5,568 nucleotides of DNA from Candidatus Zixiibacteriota bacterium (GTDB lineage: Bacteria > Zixibacteria > MSB-5A5 > GN15 > JACZUZ01), in assembly GCA_022572905.1 (NCBI GenBank), contig JACZUZ010000161.1:1-5568 (forward strand). Direction: 5' to 3'. The position numbers were made by a program, and so were the translations under genes. Shown here piece by piece: positions 1 through 5,568 of the stretch. Under the pieces are notes generated by a model, which was not told where the DNA came from, searched no databases, and worked only from the letters and a program-made list of their open reading frames with translations. Position 1 is the first letter of the stretch. The number at the start of each line of letters is the position of its first letter.

Positions 1-311
1 TTGGTAAACTCTTTCCGGACACGGATGAAAAATATCGAAACATCGATTCGAAAAACTTGCTTGAGAGCGTTGCCAGAAAACTAGCGGATAATAATTGGAG
101 TGTTGGGAATGTAGACTTAGTGGTAATTACCGAAAGTCCGAAAATTTCCGCATACTCCGAAAAAATGTCGGAAGTGATAGCGGAAATTTTATCGGTGGCG
201 CCGGGCGCTGTTTCGATCAAAGGAACAACCTCCGAGAGATTGGGCTTTACCGGACGCGGTGAGGGCATAGCGTGCATGGCCACCGCTATGATCCGTCGGA
301 AAGTTTCCTAG
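1..311 (+). CDS. ispF: 2-C-methyl-D-erythritol 2,4-cyclodiphosphate synthase, C-terminal part (5' end outside window)
   Basis: IspF converts CDP-ME 2-phosphate to the cyclic diphosphate MEcPP with release of CMP, in the cytosolic MEP pathway to isoprenoids. The frame is open from base 3, giving 102 visible residues before TAG at 309-311; the family is usually about 157 residues, so roughly the first 55 are missing. The visible part starts with GKLFPDTDEKY, the conserved segment after the metal-site histidine region. It continues with NVDLVVITESPKI, whose lysine belongs to the CDP-binding region, and ends with TTSERLGFTGRGEGIA, the signature C-terminal block whose threonines contact the nucleotide. 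The N-terminal metal ligands cannot be checked. A TTG at base 57 would open a shorter frame, but the conserved residues upstream of it show it is internal. I see no terminator after the stop. Identification is by recalled family motifs and is firm. Confidence 0.96.
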   Translation, partial: GKLFPDTDEKYRNIDSKNLLESVARKLADNNWSVGNVDLVVITESPKISAYSEKMSEVIAEILSVAPGAVSIKGTTSERLGFTGRGEGIACMATAMIRRKVS

Positions 312-335
312 CGCGTCTGAGTCATAGAGATTTGG

Positions 336-360
336 CAATAAGAGTCGTGTCAATAAGAGT
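336..360 (+). repeat. Tandem-like direct repeat CAATAAGAGT upstream of the DedA gene
   Basis: The 10-mer CAATAAGAGT occurs exactly at 336-345 and again at 351-360, one repeat every 15 bases. Related but degenerate copies flank it: CATAGAG at 323-329, in the same 15-base phase, and TTAGAGT at 364-370. It lies in the 71-base gap between ispF and the DedA gene. It could be a small duplication, or paired sites for a DNA-binding protein acting on the downstream genes. I cannot assign a promoter here with a convincing -35/-10 pair, so the function is unknown. Confidence 0.6.
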
Positions 361-382
361 TTGTTAGAGTAATAATATTACC

Positions 383-1030
383 ATGGATTTTCAGGCGCTG
401 GGTGAACAATTAAACCATTGGGTGGATTGGGTTCTTTCCTTTGGCGTGTTCTGGATTTACGCGACAGTGGTTGTCGCGTCATTTATTGAAAACATTTTTC
501 CCCCTTTCCCGGGTGACACAGTGACAATAGTTGGCGCCGCGCTGGCTACAACCGGACGGCTTGATCCTGTCATGGTGTTTTTTGGCGCATGGTTAGGTGG
601 AATAATTTCGATTATGCTAATCTATTGGTTCGGCAGGAGTCACGGGCATGATTATTTTGTCAATAGGAACTTCAAATATTTGCCCCGCGAAAAACTAAAA
701 GACTTTGAAGAATGGCTTGATCGACGCGGAGCGTGGCTTATTATCGGGAGTCGTTTTGTGGTCGGGTTTCGGACACTTGTTTCTCTGGCGGCCGGAATCG
801 GAAAGTGGCCGGCAGGGAAGATGTTTTTGTACAGCTCGATTTCTTTCTGGCTGTTCAATTCTATTTTGATTCTAGCGACATACTATCTGATCGATAATTT
901 ATCCGCGCTGGTTGGATTTTTGAAAGTTTATCAGTTTCTCTTCTGGCCGATTATTATTGTTCTGTTTGTAGGATATTTTATTATGCGACGAAAAAGAGCC
1001 AGACAAAAACAAGGCGACTCCGGCAGGTGA
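383..1030 (+). CDS. DedA-family integral membrane protein (VTT/SNARE-associated domain)
   Basis: This is a 215-residue inner-membrane protein, the usual size for the DedA family. Members are linked to membrane homeostasis, and some (UptA type) return undecaprenyl phosphate across the membrane for reuse in wall synthesis. Hydrophobic segments lie at about residues 15-35, 45-82 (a hairpin-like pair), 115-138, 148-170 and 183-201. The family block ENIFPPFPGD is at 36-45, followed by GRSHG at 84-88. GSRFVVGFRTLVSLAAG at 122-138 carries R124 and R130. E36, D45, R124 and R130 match by motif the acidic and arginine residues known to be essential in Escherichia coli YqjA/YghB. The tail MRRKRARQKQ is strongly basic and so probably cytoplasmic. 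ATG at 383 puts the protein start just before the first amphipathic segment, but no good Shine-Dalgarno precedes it. The stop overlaps the next gene. The actual substrate cannot be read from the sequence. Confidence 0.93.
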   Translation: MDFQALGEQLNHWVDWVLSFGVFWIYATVVVASFIENIFPPFPGDTVTIVGAALATTGRLDPVMVFFGAWLGGIISIMLIYWFGRSHGHDYFVNRNFKYLPREKLKDFEEWLDRRGAWLIIGSRFVVGFRTLVSLAAGIGKWPAGKMFLYSSISFWLFNSILILATYYLIDNLSALVGFLKVYQFLFWPIIIVLFVGYFIMRRKRARQKQGDSGR

Positions 1031-2052
1031 CTCCAAAACATGTTTTAGTTCTAAGCGGAGGTGATTCGCATGAGCGAGAAATATCGCTGGCGAGCGCCAG
1101 GGCGGTGACAAAAGGACTTCATCGTCTGGGTCATCAGACATCGGTGTTTGATATAACTACTTGCAAATCGCTGTTAGACGAATCGGGCGAATTTCTGCCG
1201 AATGTCGAAATAGCGCCTTCAATTAATCAACCCGAGGATACTTTTCTCAACGAACTTTTCGGTCAGTTGCGAGCCGCTCCTGAACTCAGCGGCGCTGATG
1301 TTGTTTTTCTGGCGCTACATGGAGGAAGCGGTGAGAATGGCGAGATTCAGGATTTTCTCGACGACTGTGACAAAAAATATACCGGTTCGGACGCGCGGGC
1401 GTCCCATACCGCGATGAACAAAGCATCGACAAAACGCGAAGCGATGACTCTGGGAATTCGCACTCCTGAGTGGGTTGAAATCACCGAGGAAGTGTCGGCG
1501 CACCCCGATTTGAGCTCCGAGGTGGAGTCCACTTTGGGTCTGCCGGTGGTTGTAAAACCATCCGAAGGAGGCTCCACTCAGGGGCTAACTGTTGTGCGCG
1601 AACTCGCTCGATTTCCCGGGGCGCTAATCCTTGCCAGAGAGTACTGTTCGAAAATAATTGCGGAACAATATATTCCCGGTCGTGAAATTACTGTTTCTGT
1701 TTTTGATGGTGCGCCTTGGCCGGCGCTTGAGATAGTTCCGAAAAGCGGTTTATACGACTACCATTCAAAATACACTCCGGGAGCGACGCAATATATATGT
1801 CCCGCTGAGATAACCGAGGAATTGGCCGGTCGCATGCGAAGCGATGCCGTTTCTATTTACAAAGAATTGAATTGTCGGGGGCTGGCGCGAGTGGATTTCA
1901 TTCTGGATCAAAGTCAAACGCCGCAGTTTCTTGAGCTAAACACAATCCCCGGACTGACCGAGCTTTCGCTTTCGCCCATGGCCGCTCGCGCTGTTGGCAT
2001 TGAGTTTGACCAGCTGTTGGAAATGATTATTTCCTCCGCCTTGAAGCTCTAA
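1027..2052 (+). CDS. ddl: D-alanine--D-alanine ligase (ATP-grasp)
   Basis: Ddl joins two D-alanines using ATP in the cytoplasm, providing the dipeptide that MurF adds to the peptidoglycan precursor. The 341 residues show the full family order. SGGDSHEREISLASARAV at 10-27 includes E16, equivalent to the catalytic Glu15 of E. coli DdlB. LHGGSGENGEIQDFL follows, then YTGSDARASHTAMNK. VVVKPSEGGSTQG has the ATP lysine K177 and S183 (Ser150 equivalent). EQYIPGREITVSVF is next, then YDYHSKY at 243-249. The magnesium ligands D290, E303 and N305 lie in RVDF and ELNTIPG. The tyrosine-type YDY loop favours D-Ala-D-Ala over the depsipeptide made by Van-type ligases; that is inference. The segment after K177 is SEGGSTQG, where the common form is close to SREGSSVG. 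The start is GTG, chosen because it sits just before the first beta strand and overlaps the upstream TGA (GTGA). An AAGG at 1011-1014 is a rather distant ribosome site. Confidence 0.96.
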   Translation: MTPKHVLVLSGGDSHEREISLASARAVTKGLHRLGHQTSVFDITTCKSLLDESGEFLPNVEIAPSINQPEDTFLNELFGQLRAAPELSGADVVFLALHGGSGENGEIQDFLDDCDKKYTGSDARASHTAMNKASTKREAMTLGIRTPEWVEITEEVSAHPDLSSEVESTLGLPVVVKPSEGGSTQGLTVVRELARFPGALILAREYCSKIIAEQYIPGREITVSVFDGAPWPALEIVPKSGLYDYHSKYTPGATQYICPAEITEELAGRMRSDAVSIYKELNCRGLARVDFILDQSQTPQFLELNTIPGLTELSLSPMAARAVGIEFDQLLEMIISSALKL

Positions 2053-2056
2053 GATA

Positions 2057-2110
2057 CTCCGATTGAGATTGTTTTCAGGCCTTCGTAGGCCTGTGGCGAA
2101 AAGATCGGAG
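2057..2110. other. Nested inverted repeat / stem-loop after ddl
   Basis: The inner stem is a perfect 7-base pair, CAGGCCT (2076-2082) with AGGCCTG (2087-2093), closed by the tetraloop TCGT. Outside it TTTT (2072-2075) can pair with AAAA (2099-2102) across a small bulge. An outer perfect 7-base stem joins CTCCGAT (2057-2063) to ATCGGAG (2104-2110). It starts 4 bases after the ddl stop. No T-run follows the hairpin on either strand, so it is not a canonical intrinsic terminator. It may protect the ddl mRNA 3' end, control the next gene, or be one copy of a genome-wide extragenic repeat. The pairing is seen directly; the role is unknown. Confidence 0.7.
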
Positions 2111-2111
2111 A

Positions 2112-2137
2112 AGAACTATATTAGGCCCTGAAGTTCT
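2112..2137. other. Second small inverted repeat upstream of the M42 peptidase gene
   Basis: AGAACT (2112-2117) can pair with AGTTCT (2132-2137) across a 14-base loop containing AGGCC, the same pentamer found in both arms of the preceding stem-loop. It begins one base after the outer stem of that structure ends, so the two could stack. Six pairs with a long loop is weak on its own and could occur by chance. It ends about 48 bases before the peptidase start codon. Confidence 0.35.
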
Positions 2138-2185
2138 ATATAAGTAGTGAGAATTACATAGGCGACGTAAATAGAGAGCAAGAAA

Positions 2186-3271
2186 ATGGCTAGACTAGAT
2201 CAAACAGAATTGCTGCTGGAAGAATTGACCAACGCTTCGGGTGTATCAGGATACGAGGACGAGGCTCGTAAAATTATGGCGCGGAGAATCAAACCCTTTG
2301 TGAATTCGGTAGAGTATGACAAACTCGGCTCTCTCATCGCCACCCGCAAGGGAACCAGTTCAGGACCCAAAGTCTTGATTGCGGGTCATCTCGACGAGAT
2401 CGGGTTTATGGTCAAAGAGATAACCAGCGAAGGGTATATCAAGTTCCTCGCGCTTGGCGGATGGTGGGGACATGTGGCTCTTGGACAGCGCATGAAAATT
2501 ATGACATCCAAAGGCCCGATCTTGGGCGTTGTCGGTTCGCAACCACCGCATCTGCTTCTTCCTAAAGATCGTGAACGAGTTCTGGAAATTAAGGATATGT
2601 TCATAGACATTGGCGCCACCGAGAAATTCAAAGCCGAGAAAAAATTAGGCGTTCGGGTAGGGGACCCGATTGTACCGGATTCAAAATTCACAGTGATGGG
2701 AAATCCCGATCTCTATTTGAGCAAAGCTTTCGACAACCGCGCGTCATGCGCAATGGTTATCGATATTATGCGCTATTTCAAACGCGCCAAACATCCCAAT
2801 ACAATCATCGGCGCCGGATGCGCTCAAGAAGAAGTCGGCCTGCGTGGAGCCCAAACTGTCTCCAATATTGTTAAGCCGGATGTGGCTATTATTTGCGATG
2901 TCGGGATTTCCCAGGACATTCCCCCAGCCGGATTCTCGAAAAAGGAAAAACTCGGCGGCGGGCCATCCATATTTATTTATGACGCCACAATGATTCCAAA
3001 CATCGCTTTACGCGATCTTGCGGTAGAGACTGCGACCAAAAAGAAAATCCCCTTCAACCTGACATACATGGAGCGCGGCGGAACTGACGGCGGCCGGGTT
3101 CATATTAGCGGTTCGGGAACACCAAGTTTGGTGATAGGGCCTCCGGTTCGATATATACATAGCCACAACGGAATTATGTCGCGCAGAGATTATGACAACT
3201 CGGTCAAGCTGATTTGCGAGATAATCAAGCGCCTCGACCGCAAAACAGTGGAAAAACTCGCCCCCAGATAA
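2186..3271 (+). CDS. M42-family metallo-aminopeptidase (TET/FrvX/CelM type)
   Basis: This is a 361-residue cytoplasmic peptidase of the M42 family. Its members are cobalt- or zinc-dependent aminopeptidases that usually form 12-subunit tetrahedral particles and trim peptides released by larger proteases. The expected binuclear metal ligands are present. H68 and D70 are in AGHLDEIGF, D183 in KAFDNRAS, and E215 and E216 in CAQEEVGLRGA, where E215 is the likely catalytic base. D238 is in ICDVGI and H325 in RYIHSHNG. Residues 75-175 form the inserted dimerisation-type domain, including GGWWGHVALGQRMKI and the conserved KDRE stretch. The glycine-rich ERGGTDGGRVH at 297-307 matches the substrate-site loop. 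ATG at 2186 gives the normal family N-terminus (ELTNASGVSGYEDEAR). The ribosome site is only a loose purine stretch. Family members have been named endoglucanase M in databases, but the residues support a peptidase. Substrate preference (acidic or neutral N-termini) cannot be decided here. Confidence 0.94.
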   Translation: MARLDQTELLLEELTNASGVSGYEDEARKIMARRIKPFVNSVEYDKLGSLIATRKGTSSGPKVLIAGHLDEIGFMVKEITSEGYIKFLALGGWWGHVALGQRMKIMTSKGPILGVVGSQPPHLLLPKDRERVLEIKDMFIDIGATEKFKAEKKLGVRVGDPIVPDSKFTVMGNPDLYLSKAFDNRASCAMVIDIMRYFKRAKHPNTIIGAGCAQEEVGLRGAQTVSNIVKPDVAIICDVGISQDIPPAGFSKKEKLGGGPSIFIYDATMIPNIALRDLAVETATKKKIPFNLTYMERGGTDGGRVHISGSGTPSLVIGPPVRYIHSHNGIMSRRDYDNSVKLICEIIKRLDRKTVEKLAPR

Positions 3272-3346
3272 TTAGTTCTCTACTGTCTCACTGTATATCC
3301 ATGGGGCAAATTTAGTAAAAAAACTTGTTCTGGAAAGTCTTAAAAT

Positions 3347-4741
3347 ATGCCATTAAGTTTTTATAATACGCTGAACCGCAGGAACGAAGAGTTCACTCCG
3401 ATAACCGCGGGCGAAGTTCGTCTGTATACATGCGGGCCAACGGTTTATAATTTTGCGCATATTGGGAATCTGCGCGCCTTCATGTTTGAGGATCTGCTGC
3501 GGCGCTTCCTTAAGTACAAGGGATACAAAGTCACGCAGGTAATGAACCTTACCGACATCGACGACAAAATTATCCGCGCCTCAAAAGAACAAAAGAAATC
3601 GCTCGATGAAGTCACCAGCCGGTTTAAGACAGCGTTTTTTGAAGACCTTGACACTTTGGGTATGGAGCGAGCAGAAGTGTATCCCGAGGCTACCAAACAT
3701 GTGACCGAAATGGTGGATATTATCAAGAAGTTGCTTGAGCGCGGGATGGCGTATGAAGTTGACGGCAATTACTATTTCAAAATTTCCGCTTTTGAGCGCT
3801 ACGGAAAACTTTCCAATATAAATGTGGCCGATCTGAAAATAGGGGCGCGCGTTGCCAGCGACGAATACGACAAAGAATCGGCCTCTGATTTCGCGCTATG
3901 GAAAGCCTGGACGCCCGATGATGGTGAAGCCTTTTGGGAAACCGATCTTGGCAAAGGCCGCCCCGGCTGGCACATTGAGTGCTCCGCGATGTCTATGAAA
4001 TACCTGGGGAATCACTTTGATATTCACACCGGCGGCGTGGACAATAAATTTCCTCACCATGAAAATGAAATCGCGCAGTCGGAAGGCGCGACCGGTGAAA
4101 AATTTGTCAACTATTGGATGCACTGTGAGCATCTGATTGTTGAAGGCAAGAAAATGTCCAAGTCTCTCGGGAATTATTACACTCTACGCGACATTCACGA
4201 TAAGGGTCACTCGCCAAAAGCGATTCGCTATTTGCTAATCGCTACGCAGTATCGCCAGCCGTTGAATTTTACTTTCGATGGTCTAGACGCCGCGAAAAAT
4301 GCGCTAACAAGATACAATGATTTTATTCGCAACCTGAAAGATTATCCGGGCGCCGAATCCAGCGGTGAGGCGGATGGGTTTATCGAAAGAGCGCGCAAAG
4401 ATTTTGAAGCGAGCCTGGATGATGATTTGAACATATCCGAGGCGCTGGCGGCTGTTTTTGATTTCATTCGCGATATTAATCGCCTCAAAGCCGAAGACAA
4501 ACTCTCTAGCGCTGAGCGCGACCGGGCGCTTGAAACGCTCGATAGATTTGATTCAGTTCTGAATTTCAAAACCGAAGCGGAGTCGATAGACGCCGAAGTG
4601 GAAGAACTAATCACAAAACGCGCTCAGGCCCGCAAGGATAGAGACTTCGCTACGGCAGATTCGATTCGCGCCAAACTCGACGAGATGGGCGTGATTCTCG
4701 AAGACACTCCCCAGGGAGTTAAATGGAAAAAGCGAATTTAG
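3347..4741 (+). CDS. cysS: Cysteinyl-tRNA synthetase
   Basis: CysS charges tRNA-Cys with cysteine in the cytosol and is a class I synthetase that works as a monomer. The 464 residues match the bacterial family length. The HIGH-type signature is HIGN at 38-41, inside YTCGPTVYNFAHIGNLRAF. VMNLTDIDDKI follows at 65-75. The four zinc ligands that select cysteine are all present: C29 (YTCGP), C212 (WHIECSAMS), H237 and E241 (FPHHENEIAQSE). HTGGVDNKFPHHENE is the family block next to the active site, and KMSKS is at 269-273. The C-terminal part holds the helical DALR-type domain and the usual tail with RKDRDFATADSIRAKLDE and the GVILEDTPQGVKW ending. ATG at 3347 has a weak GGAAAG at 3332-3337 nine bases upstream. 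The 75-base gap before it shows no clear terminator or promoter. Nothing is missing, so it should be active. Confidence 0.98.
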   Translation: MPLSFYNTLNRRNEEFTPITAGEVRLYTCGPTVYNFAHIGNLRAFMFEDLLRRFLKYKGYKVTQVMNLTDIDDKIIRASKEQKKSLDEVTSRFKTAFFEDLDTLGMERAEVYPEATKHVTEMVDIIKKLLERGMAYEVDGNYYFKISAFERYGKLSNINVADLKIGARVASDEYDKESASDFALWKAWTPDDGEAFWETDLGKGRPGWHIECSAMSMKYLGNHFDIHTGGVDNKFPHHENEIAQSEGATGEKFVNYWMHCEHLIVEGKKMSKSLGNYYTLRDIHDKGHSPKAIRYLLIATQYRQPLNFTFDGLDAAKNALTRYNDFIRNLKDYPGAESSGEADGFIERARKDFEASLDDDLNISEALAAVFDFIRDINRLKAEDKLSSAERDRALETLDRFDSVLNFKTEAESIDAEVEELITKRAQARKDRDFATADSIRAKLDEMGVILEDTPQGVKWKKRI

Positions 4742-4775
4742 TCGACTGAACGAGCTTCAACTTCCAATAATTCTT

Positions 4776-4780
4776 AGGAG
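4776..4780 (+). promoter_or_regulatory. AGGAG Shine-Dalgarno-like site without a matching start codon
   Basis: AGGAG is the best ribosome-binding-like sequence in the window and lies in the gap after cysS. No ATG, GTG or TTG follows it at 5-12 bases. The only near-cognate codons in range are ATT (4785) and CTG (4788), which share a frame that reaches TAA at 4797. The long downstream frame is offset from them by one base. It may be a chance match. Confidence 0.3.
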
Positions 4781-4815
4781 TTCTATTCTGGAAAAATAAA
4801 CCCAGCGCGAAACTC

Positions 4816-5568
4816 TTGAATAGTCCTACGCAAAAACCAATAAGCTATTCGCTCTGGGCGCTTTGTTGCTCGCTGACAGCGCTGATTTTTTTGTCTCCGC
4901 TTGTCTTTTCTGATTTTAGCGCCTGGGGTTTTGATTATTTCAAATTTCTTCCCGATGGTTTTCATATCGGCGCAGCGCTACTAATCCTGTTGACGCTGGC
5001 GGCCAGTTTATTTTCCAGAAGACACAGCGTTATTTTAGAGACTTTCGCCGGACAGGCATTTCTAGCTAGAATCCCGCGCGTTGTGAAATACATAAGCGTT
5101 TTCACAATCGCTGTCGCCGTGTTCTTTTGGTTCAGACAATCCACCCATTTCTTGGGAGACGGATATCAATGGATAGCGCTTTACGGCGAGTCCGATAACT
5201 GGTATATGCGGTCAGTAAAATTTACTGAATTGGGATCCTCGTATGTTATTCGCGCAATGCAAGCGCTTCTCGGATCATACAAAAAATCGACCGCGGAGAT
5301 GGCTTTTCAGATTGTAGCGGCGCTTTCGGGCGGAGTTGTTTTTTTGTATGTCCTCGCTTTGTCCCGACAGTTCTTCAACGATCGGTTACAAAGATTTTCG
5401 TTTCTTCTATTGATATTTGCAACTCCAGCGCTTGCGCTCTTTTTTGGATACGTGGAGTTCTATCCATTTCTCTGGGCGGCTGTATCAGTCTTGATCTTTT
5501 ATTCCGTAAAATGCCTTAAGGGGGAAACGCCCGAATATGTCGTGTTAGCGCTCTTCGCTTTAGCTTGC
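4816..5568 (+). CDS. Multi-pass membrane protein, GT-C glycosyltransferase-like, N-terminal part (3' end outside window)
   Basis: The frame is open from 4771 (after TAA at 4768-4770) to the window end; from TTG 4816 it gives 251 residues. Hydrophobic segments lie at about 12-31, 49-67, 90-107, 163-182, 195-212 and 217-231, with a seventh starting near 240. Basic residues cluster in the loops at 66-91 (RR, R, R, K), 183-194 (R, R, R) and 231-236. By the positive-inside rule the N-terminus is inside and the long loop 108-162 (with FLGDGYQW) is outside, as is the short GYVEFYP turn at 211-217. Acidic residues in a large outer loop are typical of GT-C glycosyltransferases and mannosyltransferases, which use polyprenyl-phosphate sugars. 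I recognise no signature strong enough to name a family. TTG 4816 is chosen because no ATG or GTG occurs in frame before the third membrane segment; no ribosome site directly precedes it. It starts 74 bases after cysS. That it is a real gene is well supported; the function is a guess. Confidence 0.75.
   Translation, partial: MNSPTQKPISYSLWALCCSLTALIFLSPLVFSDFSAWGFDYFKFLPDGFHIGAALLILLTLAASLFSRRHSVILETFAGQAFLARIPRVVKYISVFTIAVAVFFWFRQSTHFLGDGYQWIALYGESDNWYMRSVKFTELGSSYVIRAMQALLGSYKKSTAEMAFQIVAALSGGVVFLYVLALSRQFFNDRLQRFSFLLLIFATPALALFFGYVEFYPFLWAAVSVLIFYSVKCLKGETPEYVVLALFALAC

Noticed and set aside
899..1141. Minus-strand open frame across the dedA-ddl junction
   Set aside because: It overlaps two well-supported genes on the other strand and shows no family motif or ribosome site.
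1315..1577. Overlapping minus-strand open frames opposite ddl
   Set aside because: They lie wholly opposite a gene with a complete set of ATP-grasp motifs, have no recognisable domains, and look like by-products of its codon use.
2076..2102. Intrinsic terminator after ddl
   Set aside because: The GC-rich hairpin is good, but no T-run follows it on the plus strand or, read in reverse, on the minus strand.
2139..2144. TATAAG as a -10 promoter box for the M42 gene
   Set aside because: No acceptable -35 element lies 16-18 bases upstream, so the match is too weak to list.
2386..2691. Minus-strand 101-residue open frame opposite the M42 gene
   Set aside because: It is antisense to a conserved enzyme domain, with low-complexity Ser/Arg/Pro composition typical of shadow frames.
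3445..4614. Minus-strand open frames opposite cysS
   Set aside because: They are Ser/Arg-rich antisense translations of a conserved synthetase with no independent support.
4783..5144. Two minus-strand 60-residue open frames after cysS
   Set aside because: The plus-strand frame here encodes regular hydrophobic segments with positive-inside charge, which is far better evidence of coding than the short antisense frames.
4860..5560. Frequent AGCGCT/GCGCT words in the last gene
   Set aside because: Most arise from common Ala-Leu and Ser-Ala codon pairs in a hydrophobic protein, and GCGC is frequent throughout the window, so there is no sign of a dedicated signal.

Overview
This window reads as an ordinary stretch of bacterial chromosome. 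All six genes I can support are on the plus strand, packed closely with gaps of about 70 to 135 bases or a 4-base overlap. Base composition looks mid-range and even along the window. The genes point to a free-living bacterium with the non-mevalonate (MEP) isoprenoid pathway and a D-Ala-D-Ala peptidoglycan wall. Most starts have weak or no Shine-Dalgarno sequence. That, with the mix of gene types, would fit an uncultured lineage near the FCB superphylum (for example Zixibacteria-like), but this placement is a low-confidence guess from memory and not shown by the sequence.

Layout: (1) bases 1-311 are the C-terminal two thirds of IspF, cut by the window edge. (2) A 71-base gap with a short direct repeat leads to a DedA-family membrane protein (383-1030). 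(3) Its stop codon overlaps the GTG start of a D-alanine--D-alanine ligase (1027-2052), so these two are probably translationally coupled. (4) A 133-base gap holds a nested stem-loop (2057-2110) followed at once by a second small stem-loop (2112-2137). (5) An M42-family metallo-aminopeptidase (2186-3271) has all its metal ligands. (6) Cysteinyl-tRNA synthetase (3347-4741) has complete HIGH-type and KMSKS motifs and all four zinc ligands. (7) An open frame from 4771 to the window end encodes a multi-pass membrane protein with a topology like GT-C glycosyltransferases. It has no ATG near its beginning, and its best start is a TTG at 4816.

Functionally, four of the six genes can be tied to envelope building. 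IspF feeds isoprenoid precursors that include undecaprenyl phosphate. DedA proteins include undecaprenyl-phosphate translocases. Ddl makes the D-Ala-D-Ala dipeptide of the wall precursor. GT-C enzymes use polyprenyl-phosphate-linked sugars. The peptidase and CysS are housekeeping genes. I did not find a clearly novel system. The points most worth a second look are the paired stem-loops between ddl and the M42 gene, and the unusual start and unknown role of the last gene.
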